From positions 1-24,407 of IMG/VR virus record IMGVR_UViG_3300042881_004038: a stretch of DNA of 24,407 nt; one strand, 5' to 3'. This DNA is from a virus. Shown here piece after piece: positions 7,547 to 15,503 of this stretch; the stretch's first letter is position 1, and every line of letters begins with the position of its first letter. A program made the position numbers and the translations under genes. The notes below the pieces were generated by a model that worked only from the letters and a program-made list of their open reading frames with translations, did no database searches and was not told where the DNA came from.

Positions 7547-8341
7547 ATGACAGCATATACACCACCAAAATGGGAAGATGTCAAGGACAAAGTCGCTGGC
7601 AAAGAAAGTTACGACTATGATACCATTGCATATGACAGACTTAACAAAGATGGATCAAAAAGAAATCTAGCAGGTATTGTTGCACCTAAACCAATCTCTC
7701 AAATGACGATTGGTGAGTTGAACGACTGGCAAGAATCCGAAATGAGAAATAAGTCTCGTGCTTACGGACTAAACATTCCAAGCCGTCAAGAAGAATTGCG
7801 TCGTCAGGGATTCAAAGGTGATCCAGGTAGCACAGGCGTTGGTCGTTATCAGTTTGAAAAAAGCACATTGATTGATACTGCAAAAAGTCTCTATGGTGAT
7901 AGTTATAGAGATGTTGTTTTCAATTCAGACGAACAAGAAAAACTCGCAAAGCATCTCTATACAAGAGCTGCTGCACGTGGACCAGAGGCATTAGGAAATA
8001 CGTGGCATGCATTGCGTGGTATCGGCAAGGGTGCATCATCAACAGTTTCTGCTCCAGCACCTATCGTAGCAGCTGCTGCAACTGGTGTCGTTGGTAGTGT
8101 ATTAGGCGGTGGTTCACCTGTAGAATCTAAAACAGACGACATTGGAACATTGGGACAGTATAGAGGAAAATTTGCTCTTCATTCTTCCAGAGACAAACTA
8201 AAAAGAAAATTGGCTCTGATGAGAAATAAATTAAATAAAAACCTTCCTGCTATGGCTGAAGGTGTGCGATTTAAAGATTTCAGAAAAAACATTTATGAAC
8301 AAATCATTATGAATGAATCTCTAGAAAAAGAGGACAAATAA
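7547..8341 (+). CDS. Lysozyme/transglycosylase-like virion protein
   Basis: A 264-residue protein whose N-terminal 150 residues resemble a phage lysozyme-fold muramidase. GKESYDYDTIAY offers E20 as the likely catalytic glutamate. GVGRYQFEKSTL (from G97) is the typical GxYQ..P/S.TL segment of lysozyme-like domains, and FNSDEQEKLAKHLY follows. After an Ala/Gly-rich linker (about 160-195) comes DIGTLGQYRG, a module also found in the 17270 gene. The C-terminus carries RFKDFRKNIYEQ, which looks like the capsid-targeting peptides of neighbours but sits at the end. No signal peptide is present. Since the window has a separate endolysin, this is more likely a structural or injected wall-degrading protein than the lysis enzyme. 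The catalytic call is moderate. Confidence 0.65.
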   Translation: MTAYTPPKWEDVKDKVAGKESYDYDTIAYDRLNKDGSKRNLAGIVAPKPISQMTIGELNDWQESEMRNKSRAYGLNIPSRQEELRRQGFKGDPGSTGVGRYQFEKSTLIDTAKSLYGDSYRDVVFNSDEQEKLAKHLYTRAAARGPEALGNTWHALRGIGKGASSTVSAPAPIVAAAATGVVGSVLGGGSPVESKTDDIGTLGQYRGKFALHSSRDKLKRKLALMRNKLNKNLPAMAEGVRFKDFRKNIYEQIIMNESLEKEDK

Positions 8342-8345
8342 TATT

Positions 8346-9953
8346 ATGAGTGAGAAAGAAGTAAAATCTCATGCAATGTTGGTTGGTGGATTCTCACCAT
8401 TCACTAAAGGACATGACGAAAATGTAAATCAGATGAAGTCTGGTGAACATACCAGCGTTAATGTCTTTACAACGCAATCTGCTCGCCGTCCAATCTCAGC
8501 AGAAAAGAAAGTCGAGTACATTAAAACTGCAGTTGGATCAGATGTAAACGTAGACACAACAGTCACTCCATTACATGCTGCATCTCAAGTTTATTCCTCT
8601 GGTAAAAGAGGAAAGTTAGTTATTTACGGTGGATCTGATCGTTCTTCAATTGCAGATCGCATCCGTGATTATAACAATAAAGAAGGTAAACACGGATTCT
8701 ATAAATTCGATGATATCGAATTCAAGCAAGTTGGCGGCGAAAGAAAGCAAGGGGCAAAAGGACTTGCTGGCATTTCTGGAACAGCAGCACGCAATGCAAA
8801 GAATCCTCGTGAACTCAAGAAGTTTCTTCCAAAAGCATTACACCCACATGCCGAAGATATCTTTAAAGAACTAAAAGAAGAAGTATGTCCAACAGCATTC
8901 TTTCTTATTGGTGGTCCAGGAAGTGGAAAGGATTTTGTTCTCAAGAATACTTTTGCCAAATATGACTTGATGGAAGTACAGATTGATCAGGTTCTAAATG
9001 GAACTGCAAATCAATTGTTCGAAGAAAAGAAAAATCTTGTCATCAATGGACCAATTGATGAAGGAAAGATCGAAGAAATTAAGTCACTACACGAAGATTA
9101 TAATTTCGATACAATCTATGTTTCGGTTACAAATAAGGTCAGCCGTCAACGCAACGAACAACGCGAAAATCCATTGCACGAGTCAAAGAGAATTCAAAAG
9201 TTATTAAACACAGAAAAGCTCGTTGAGTCTCTAGACGATGTATTTGTTTTTAACAATTCAATGAACTTCAATGCTGCAAGCGCATTTGAGAAACTAATCT
9301 TCGAAGATCAGACCGTGAAACTTGAGAGTAGAATTCAAGGTCATGGTATCAATCCTGTTGAAACACCTGAACTCAGATCATTCACTGTAATCACAGAAAG
9401 ATTTAAGAATCGTGTTGCAAAGGATAAAGAATCTGGTCTACCAAAGAAGTATGTTGCTGGACTAAGTTCATCAACTGCAAAGGCTCGCGCAAAACACTGG
9501 AAAGAAAAAGAAAAGTATTCAGATCGTGATTCACGCGCCTATGAACCAGCTCCAGGTGATGCTACAGCTGAAACCAAACCAAGCAAGCACACATTGGCAA
9601 TTCGGAAAGCGATGGATGAAGGAATCGACTTCAACAAGCCAATTCCACCAGTCGTAGATCCAAGAAAAAATCGTGTTGCTCGTACAGGTAACATTACGGC
9701 TGTGATGCAAAAACGTAGTATTCTAAAGAGAATGCAGTCACTTAAAGAAGCAACAAATTACAATCTTAAAGATCTAATTGATACAACAAAATCAATTACT
9801 AATCAATTGTCTATTCCTACAAATAGACTAACAAATGTATCAGAAAATAAAGCAGTCTATTATGAAAACAATGTGTTGTGGGAAGCCGTCAAGCATCCAT
9901 CCTCACAACGCTGGTATCTAACTGGAAATTATAACGAGAGCAACAATGAGTGA
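8346..9953 (+). CDS. Cytidylyltransferase-like domain fused to a P-loop kinase-like domain
   Basis: A 535-residue, multi-domain protein. Residues 10-175 form an HxGH-superfamily nucleotidylyltransferase: GGFSPFTKGHDENV (T20, H23), YGGSDRSSI and GISGTAARN, the counterpart of the ISxTxxR motif of NadM/cytidylyltransferase enzymes. A second domain begins at once with FFLIGGPGSGKD (Walker A at 189-196, K195), like small-molecule or nucleoside kinases. A third segment contains LPKKYVAGLSSSTAKARAKHW, a short conserved phage module (perhaps DUF5872, from memory). The tail has EATNYNLKDLI. LKEEV at residues 176-180 lies exactly between the first two domains and resembles a prohead-protease cleavage site. 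Coupled cofactor or nucleotide metabolism is possible; the substrate cannot be read from the sequence. It overlaps the next gene by 8 bases. Confidence 0.78.
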   Translation: MSEKEVKSHAMLVGGFSPFTKGHDENVNQMKSGEHTSVNVFTTQSARRPISAEKKVEYIKTAVGSDVNVDTTVTPLHAASQVYSSGKRGKLVIYGGSDRSSIADRIRDYNNKEGKHGFYKFDDIEFKQVGGERKQGAKGLAGISGTAARNAKNPRELKKFLPKALHPHAEDIFKELKEEVCPTAFFLIGGPGSGKDFVLKNTFAKYDLMEVQIDQVLNGTANQLFEEKKNLVINGPIDEGKIEEIKSLHEDYNFDTIYVSVTNKVSRQRNEQRENPLHESKRIQKLLNTEKLVESLDDVFVFNNSMNFNAASAFEKLIFEDQTVKLESRIQGHGINPVETPELRSFTVITERFKNRVAKDKESGLPKKYVAGLSSSTAKARAKHWKEKEKYSDRDSRAYEPAPGDATAETKPSKHTLAIRKAMDEGIDFNKPIPPVVDPRKNRVARTGNITAVMQKRSILKRMQSLKEATNYNLKDLIDTTKSITNQLSIPTNRLTNVSENKAVYYENNVLWEAVKHPSSQRWYLTGNYNESNNE

Positions 9954-12243
9954 TAAGAAAAAACCAGATTTATCTCTTGCTGGAAAAGCCAGAAAGTTTG
10001 GAGTGTCATTGGGCACACTCAAGAAAGTTTATAAGCGTGGTGTTGCTGCTTGGAATTCTGGACATCGTCCAGGAACAACTCCACAACAATGGGGTCATGC
10101 TCGTGTAAATTCCTTCCTTCGTAAAGGTAAGACCTATCATACAGCAGATAAAGATCTGCGCGAAGGTACAGAACAGTTGAATGAACTCAAGAAAGAAACA
10201 ATGCAGAGTTATCTTGAGAAACGCCCATCAGTAAAAATAAAAGATGTAACACCAAACATAAGTGAAAGTATTCCAAAACCAAAATACGATGAGTGGCCAG
10301 AACCCGAAAAAAAAGACGATGAAATCAAAACTATTAAACAACTATATAATAAGGACGGCAAAATTGTTGATGACGCTGGAAACGAATACGAACAAGTAGA
10401 GGTAAAATTACCTTTCAGCACTAAACGTGAAATACAATATGTGCCAAAACAAAAATCTGAGCCAAAATCTGAGCCAAAGCCCGATAAGCCACCTAAAAAA
10501 CCATACATACCTGGACCAAATGAAAGACTTGCAGAAGCAGTAGATATTAATCAATTATTTGAAAGATTAATTTTTACTGGTGCTGATGAGACACAAGTTA
10601 AATCTGCTCGTCAAATGCAAAGCACTGGTGCAAAGAAAGAGGATATTTGGAAAAAGACTGGTGCGTTCCAGCATCCACAAACAGGTCGTTGGTTACAGGA
10701 ACCAATTAGCGATGATAAGATGGAGCTTCCTGGTTACAAGCAACAAGGTCCATTAAGTGATTTGGGTGTTGGTAAACAACGTCAGCAACAAAATTGGAAT
10801 TCAGCCGCTAATGTTGTGAAGCATGACCAATTATTTAAAAAATTCCCAGGACTCTCTGGACTACCAACAGTTGCTAGAAGTTTAACTCCTGGACAAGCAC
10901 TATCAACTTCCCAAAGAGGAAAATTTAGTCGATGGGGTGGTAGAAAGTCTGGTGGCATTCAAGTTATGAGCCCAACAGAAAGTGGTGCTAAAGATGCTAT
11001 GGTTCATGAATTGCAGCACGCTGTACAGTACATGCAAGGAAGAGATGGTGGGGCAAGTCCAGAACAGTTTAAAAAGCAAGGTAGCGGCGACTTCATGTCT
11101 AAGATGAAATATTATGCAGATCCAGGTGAAAATGAAGCAAGAGCTGCAGCTGCACGCCGTACATTGACACCACAACAAAGAAAAGAAAGATATCCTGGAA
11201 AGGATTTTGGTATCGCCAATATCTTCGAAGATGAACAACTAGACGAGATGCAATTGGTTGGAACAGATGAATATCGTCAACATGCCATTGCAATGACACC
11301 AGGACAAGACCAGGAGATTGAAGATGTTTTCCCACCTGAAGCATATGGCAACAGCGTTCCTCAAACTACTTCGGAATCCGAACCCTCAGAAACCAGTGAA
11401 GGAAATGAATCCACTGGATCTGAAGTTAATGGAAATGATGGAGTTTCATTTAAACAACTCAGAAAAAACCTCAAAGAAGAACCGCAAGTCGAAGAAGATG
11501 AAAGCGAAGAAGAAATCGAGGACGAAGAAGAACTAGAAGATGATGGAGTAGAGGACGGCGTCGATTTCACTCCATCACTCAAGACTCGTAAGATTAAAAA
11601 TGTAACAGGCAATCAATATGCTGGTGATTCTGTTAGTGGATTTCCAGTCCTTGGTCTTTCTGAAGCAGTAGATTATCATCATCAGAATAATCTATCACTC
11701 ATCGAAAACGTTTATCGTCCAGGATCTGAAATGTTCTTTGCAATGATCTTGGAAGCAAAGAGATTATATGCTGAAGGTTTGTATACTCCAAAGGATGAGT
11801 ATGAGCAAGATCTTCTCGAAAGCGATATCGGAGAAGTGGCTGAATTCGAAGGCGAACAAGTTCTTCTAGATTATCCATATGAAGAAGATATGGAAGAATG
11901 TTGGAAAGGGTACACACAAAAAGGAATGAAGAAGAAAGGCGACAAGATGGTCCCTAACTGCGTTCCAATGGAAGAAGAAAATGATCCAACTAAAGGTAAA
12001 GGAATTGGCAAACCATTCCGTTCCAGAGGCGGTGGAGCTGTTTATGTTCGCAACGAAAAGGGTAATGTAATCAAGGTCAATTTCAGTCAGTCTGGTATGA
12101 AGAAGAGATTCAATGAGCCATCAAGAGTTAAGTCTTTCGTTGCAAGACATAATTGTTATGGCAATAAAGATAAAACCAGCGCATCCTATTGGGCTTGCCG
12201 TTGGCCAAGATACTTTAGTGATTCAGGGCAAAAGTGGTGGTAA
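9946..12243 (+). CDS. Large mosaic virion-type protein with HExxH metallopeptidase-like domain
   Basis: A 765-residue protein built from several phage modules. Residues 8-70 (GVSLGTLKKVYKRGVAAW, then TPQQWGHARVNSFL) form a conserved small phage domain I recall as DUF5824. The middle holds HELQH (H354, E355, H358) and GENEARA (E397 as a third ligand), a zincin pattern known from phage polyvalent proteins. An acidic stretch follows (about 500-530). The C-terminus has CWKGYTQKGMKKKGDKM and a Cys-containing RHNCYGNKDKTSASYWACRW segment, both recurrent in T4-like marine phage proteins. Internal LAEAVD, LSEAVD and ILEAK could be prohead-protease sites. An SEPKSEPKPDKP linker is low complexity. Likely role: head-internal or injected protein; alternatively a structural scaffold component. 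The A8 run at 10307-10314 is in frame. Confidence 0.75.
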   Translation: MSDKKKPDLSLAGKARKFGVSLGTLKKVYKRGVAAWNSGHRPGTTPQQWGHARVNSFLRKGKTYHTADKDLREGTEQLNELKKETMQSYLEKRPSVKIKDVTPNISESIPKPKYDEWPEPEKKDDEIKTIKQLYNKDGKIVDDAGNEYEQVEVKLPFSTKREIQYVPKQKSEPKSEPKPDKPPKKPYIPGPNERLAEAVDINQLFERLIFTGADETQVKSARQMQSTGAKKEDIWKKTGAFQHPQTGRWLQEPISDDKMELPGYKQQGPLSDLGVGKQRQQQNWNSAANVVKHDQLFKKFPGLSGLPTVARSLTPGQALSTSQRGKFSRWGGRKSGGIQVMSPTESGAKDAMVHELQHAVQYMQGRDGGASPEQFKKQGSGDFMSKMKYYADPGENEARAAAARRTLTPQQRKERYPGKDFGIANIFEDEQLDEMQLVGTDEYRQHAIAMTPGQDQEIEDVFPPEAYGNSVPQTTSESEPSETSEGNESTGSEVNGNDGVSFKQLRKNLKEEPQVEEDESEEEIEDEEELEDDGVEDGVDFTPSLKTRKIKNVTGNQYAGDSVSGFPVLGLSEAVDYHHQNNLSLIENVYRPGSEMFFAMILEAKRLYAEGLYTPKDEYEQDLLESDIGEVAEFEGEQVLLDYPYEEDMEECWKGYTQKGMKKKGDKMVPNCVPMEEENDPTKGKGIGKPFRSRGGGAVYVRNEKGNVIKVNFSQSGMKKRFNEPSRVKSFVARHNCYGNKDKTSASYWACRWPRYFSDSGQKWW

Positions 12244-12263
12244 ACCCATACGAACAAAAAAAC

Positions 12264-12270
12264 CTAAATA
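12264..12270 (+). promoter_or_regulatory. Possible late promoter box (CTAAATA)
   Basis: The second copy of CTAAATA at a gene junction, between the 765-residue gene and the cupin. It lies only 5 bases before the preferred cupin ATG, so a transcript starting downstream would have almost no leader for that gene. It may instead serve the gene at 12518, or be fortuitous. Confidence 0.3.
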
Positions 12271-12275
12271 ATGAT

Positions 12276-12515
12276 ATGTTCCTGCGCACATTCTCAAAGG
12301 ATGTACTGAGTGAAGAACTCGTTTGGCATAGGGATCATAATGACAGAATCGTAGAGGTTCTAGAAGGAGAAAACTGGGAAATCCAGTTTGAAAATCAACT
12401 CCCACAGACCCTCAAAGTCGGTGAGGAATATGTAATACCAGCATATACCTATCATCGAATTAAACGTGGAACGACAGATTTAGTAGTTAAAATTCAAGAA
12501 AATCTTGAGGGTTAA
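12276..12515 (+). CDS. Small cupin-like protein
   Basis: A 79-residue protein that looks like a minimal cupin. ELVWHRDHNDRIVEVLEG, GENWEIQFEN and GEEYVIPAYTYHRI follow the order of the two cupin motifs, with H/E residues that could bind a metal (WHRDH and YHRI). Such very small cupins recur in T4-like phages, but their function is not established. The ATG at 12276 is favoured because the conserved part begins directly after it (MFLRTFSKDV). A GTG at 12234, which has an AGGG upstream and overlaps the previous gene by 10 bases, would add 14 residues and is a real alternative. No Shine-Dalgarno is seen before 12276. Confidence 0.65.
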   Translation: MFLRTFSKDVLSEELVWHRDHNDRIVEVLEGENWEIQFENQLPQTLKVGEEYVIPAYTYHRIKRGTTDLVVKIQENLEG

Positions 12516-12517
12516 AG

Positions 12518-14542
12518 ATGGAAGGTTGGCAAAAAGGCGCACAAGCAGTATTGAAATTCTCCAGCGCTGGGAAGCAAAAGTATTTCAAGCAGTTTCCTGA
12601 AAGAGAAGCCTGGTTCAAGCAGACTTTTCCACAACACTTTGGTTCATCTGCCACAGTTGCTACAACAAGCCTCAAGAAAGTAAATAAAGCAAAGGTTCAG
12701 AAACAACGTCTTGCTTTAATTCGTCAGCAAGCATTAAAGCGCGATCAACTTAAAGTTTCTTCTGCTGCAGTTCAAGCCATGGGTGTTCGTCGCCGTGAAG
12801 GTGGCGAAGGACTTGGTGGTGGATTAGAAACAAATCGCGACATCATTTCTCACGTTCGTGGTGGCGGCACCATTGGTTCAGGTGGACTCGGAAGTCTATT
12901 TGAAGCAAAAACTGGTGTCTATAGCGAGGAAGGAAATTGGTACTATAACGGTCAATTATTTCCTTCTGAAAAAGAAGCGAGAGCAGCAGAAAAAAGTGAT
13001 AAGGGAGTTGGTGCAAACAAAGAAGCCATTGACAAATTTGGAACAGATATTGATAAATTGGCTTTTGGAGACAAACCAACAGAAAAATCAGGATCAAGAT
13101 TAATTTTACCACCAGACAGAGCAACTGGATTTCGCGACCCAATTACGGGACAGAGCGTAGATGGCGTAACTCAACCACCAGAAATGGGCAGAGATTGGCC
13201 AGAGAAAGGCACAGATCCAAATTGGGGTGCTATTCTAGGAATGAAGAGTGGTTGGATGGGTGATAGAGATGAACAATATGCAATCATCAAAACACCACCA
13301 GCTGGATCAGAAATTAATACACGAGGGAAAAGATTTCCATTCTCAACGATTGTACAGGGTGGTGACATGCCTGTAGATCAAGCAAAGAAGCGCGGCGGTT
13401 ATTACACAGGTCGCAATATGGAAGAACTTTCAAGAGTTAATGAGGAATCAGATAACATGAACAATGAAGAAAATGCATTATCACAAGCTGCAAAAGAACT
13501 TGCTGCAAAGGTAATGGAAGATAAGCGTTTGCAAGAATGCATGCCAATGGAAATGAATATGGAAAGCAAACCACCTGTCAAAGAAGCCGAAGATGAGCCA
13601 GGTGAGTATGATTACGAAGGCGACATGGCAAAGTCACAACTCCGCAGCATTGGTTATAATGCAAAAATGCTTCATGACATGTTAGAAGATAATACAAATC
13701 TCCCTGAATGGGTCCAGAGCAAGATTACTCTTGCTGAAGATTATATTCTCACTGCAGCAAATTACATGCGCAGTGAGATGAATATGAATGAAGAAGTCGA
13801 GCAGATTAATGAAGGAAGATTTAGAAGGTCAATGCAAGGATATAGAGTGCTCGGAGGATATGGATATGGAAATAAAGTTAGATACCAGAGTTCAGGTGAG
13901 CGTTCTAGAGAAATCAATGTTGGGCTAGATGATAAACAAGAGAAAGAAAATGCTCTTCGTGCTGCTGAAGCAGATGATAAAGATCTACCATTCGATCCAA
14001 ACGCAACAAGACCAGAAATGCCAGCAGGAAAGCAGCCAGCAGAATATCGCTATGTTCGCAACCTTGCTCGTAATGCGATGAAGGCAGGTATTGCTGCAAC
14101 AGCAGATGATTTAGTTGCTCAACATAATGCAATACATACTGTTGATGAAGAAGTAGATACAAACGATCTAGTTCCACGTTCAATGCTTCCAAGTAAATCA
14201 GTCATTCCTCCAGGAAAGGGATTTGGTGATGACATCAAGCGCGAAAAAATTATGCAAAAGACTATGAAGGCAATTCAAAAGAAAAAACCAGCACTTCCAA
14301 CAGATAATCCTTCAGAGAACGAACTAGTTCCACAGTCAATGCTTCCAGATAATCCAGCAGCATCTTATCCACCTGGATATATTTTACCAGAACCAACACC
14401 AACTGTTCCTGCAGTCCCTGCAGCAGCAAAAGGACAAAAGCCAATCGTAAAAGAAGAAGATGAAAGTCCATTTGTGAATGCTGCATCTAAATTCTTAACA
14501 AGAACATCAACACGTCTTGTCTACGGAGATAAAAATGATTAA
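12518..14542 (+). CDS. Modular virion-type protein, function unknown
   Basis: A 674-residue hydrophilic protein with no enzyme motif that I recognise. The N-terminus (GWQKGAQAVLKFSSAGKQKY) is basic and helical, suggesting nucleic-acid or scaffold contact. A central domain, EGDMAKSQLRSIGYNAKMLH through LPEWVQSKITLAEDYI, is a module I recognise from many T4-like phage proteins of unknown role. The C-terminal third repeats DLVPRSMLP and ELVPQSMLP about 50 residues apart in a proline-rich linker. SLFEAKTG and INEGRF look like prohead-protease sites, the second right after the central domain. GAGGGTTAAAG precedes the ATG. It overlaps the next gene by 8 bases. Context suggests a head-internal protein. 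Confidence 0.7.
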   Translation: MEGWQKGAQAVLKFSSAGKQKYFKQFPEREAWFKQTFPQHFGSSATVATTSLKKVNKAKVQKQRLALIRQQALKRDQLKVSSAAVQAMGVRRREGGEGLGGGLETNRDIISHVRGGGTIGSGGLGSLFEAKTGVYSEEGNWYYNGQLFPSEKEARAAEKSDKGVGANKEAIDKFGTDIDKLAFGDKPTEKSGSRLILPPDRATGFRDPITGQSVDGVTQPPEMGRDWPEKGTDPNWGAILGMKSGWMGDRDEQYAIIKTPPAGSEINTRGKRFPFSTIVQGGDMPVDQAKKRGGYYTGRNMEELSRVNEESDNMNNEENALSQAAKELAAKVMEDKRLQECMPMEMNMESKPPVKEAEDEPGEYDYEGDMAKSQLRSIGYNAKMLHDMLEDNTNLPEWVQSKITLAEDYILTAANYMRSEMNMNEEVEQINEGRFRRSMQGYRVLGGYGYGNKVRYQSSGERSREINVGLDDKQEKENALRAAEADDKDLPFDPNATRPEMPAGKQPAEYRYVRNLARNAMKAGIAATADDLVAQHNAIHTVDEEVDTNDLVPRSMLPSKSVIPPGKGFGDDIKREKIMQKTMKAIQKKKPALPTDNPSENELVPQSMLPDNPAASYPPGYILPEPTPTVPAVPAAAKGQKPIVKEEDESPFVNAASKFLTRTSTRLVYGDKND

Positions 14543-15461
14543 GACAGATAATTTATATTCAGAAGTTGTGATCAATGAATCACCTTTCTACTATGATGAA
14601 AATGGTAGACTACGTGCGCGTGTTCTTTCTGAAGAAAGTATTCGTGGAGAAAAGAAAGAAGAAGTCAAAATGATCCCAACACCAGAAAAGGAAAAGGAAC
14701 CAGTCATGCGTACTGCAGACTTCCAAGACCGTGACGGTAGCGGAACAGATGACAGAGATGAAAAACCAGAAGAAGTCAAGAAACGTATTGATGCTGGTGG
14801 CGGTAAAAAAATCCCAGTTCCTGAAAAACCAAATAAAGGCAAAGGACTCAAAGGTTTATTTGGTGGCGTAAAGCGTGGTATCGTTCCACAGAAAGGCGCT
14901 GTAAAGGGTCCAGGCAGAAATATCAATTCTCGTGAAGGATTGCGTGGAGTTGATGCTGCATTGGCTCGTGGCGCAGAATTGAAGAAGCGCGGAAAAGAAG
15001 TTCTTGCAAAAACTGCAGAACTCCGCAGCCAATTAGGTGTCAAACGCGATGAAGCTGGTAAAGCCGAGAAGAAAGGAATTAAGGCTGATATTCGCGCACT
15101 CAAAGATGAGAAGCGTTCAATGAAAGCTGCTGGTGAGAAGCCAGCTCCAGAAATGAAGAGAACACTCAAAGACATGCGCGCAAAATTGAAGTCCATGCCA
15201 AAGGGTGCACAACGCGCTATACCAGCTGCACAACGCGCTATACCAGCAAGAGGTAAGATGGTTGGACGTGGACGTCTAGAGATGCAAGAATCAGTTCTAG
15301 CCACAGATTATCTTGAAGAAAAGATGAATCTAAAGACTGCAAAGATGGGTGATGTAATCAAAGACTTTCAAGAGTCAGATGCACCACAGTTCGAGGGTAA
15401 GTCAAAGGCAAAGCGTCGTATCATGGCAATCGCTGCAAAGTTACAGGCAGAAAGAGGCTAA
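14535..15461 (+). CDS. Basic coiled-coil head protein candidate
   Basis: A 308-residue, strongly Lys/Arg-rich protein. Near the N-terminus is SPFYYDENGRLR, a module repeated in the next gene (SPYYYDNTGRLR). A long charged helix (about 150-220, AELKKRGKEVLAKTAELRSQ and after) is predicted to be coiled coil. AQRAIPA occurs twice in tandem at the end of it. The C-terminal GDVIKDFQESDAPQFEGKSK, then KRRIMAIAAKLQA, is a module conserved at the ends of T4-like marine phage virion proteins. The ATG at 14535 with CGGAGA upstream is preferred over a TTG at 14517. Composition suits binding to DNA or to the head scaffold. Function is unassigned. Confidence 0.7.
   Translation: MIKTDNLYSEVVINESPFYYDENGRLRARVLSEESIRGEKKEEVKMIPTPEKEKEPVMRTADFQDRDGSGTDDRDEKPEEVKKRIDAGGGKKIPVPEKPNKGKGLKGLFGGVKRGIVPQKGAVKGPGRNINSREGLRGVDAALARGAELKKRGKEVLAKTAELRSQLGVKRDEAGKAEKKGIKADIRALKDEKRSMKAAGEKPAPEMKRTLKDMRAKLKSMPKGAQRAIPAAQRAIPARGKMVGRGRLEMQESVLATDYLEEKMNLKTAKMGDVIKDFQESDAPQFEGKSKAKRRIMAIAAKLQAERG
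15207..15248 (+). repeat. 21-bp tandem duplication (two copies)
   Basis: Two adjacent 21-base copies (15207-15227, 15228-15248) encode AQRAIPA twice. They differ only at the last base, so the duplication is probably recent. It is in frame and lengthens the linker before the C-terminal module. Confidence 0.9.
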
Positions 15462-15464
15462 ATA
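15458..15464 (+). promoter_or_regulatory. Possible late promoter box (CTAAATA)
   Basis: The third junction copy of CTAAATA, overlapping the stop of the previous gene and 39 bases before the next ATG, the same layout as at 6145. The 42-base gap here is one of the largest in the window, which fits a promoter. An AGGAA ribosome site follows at about 15491. Confidence 0.42.
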
Positions 15465-15503
15465 ACTTTATTGATCTAACCAACACGTATTAGGAATAAC
15501 ACA

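Noticed and set aside
14591-15304. Long minus-strand open frame (237 residues) opposite the 14535 gene
   Set aside because: It mirrors a Lys-rich gene with few stop-forming codons on the reverse strand, gives a Ser/Pro/Phe-rich product without domains, and every other gene runs on the + strand.
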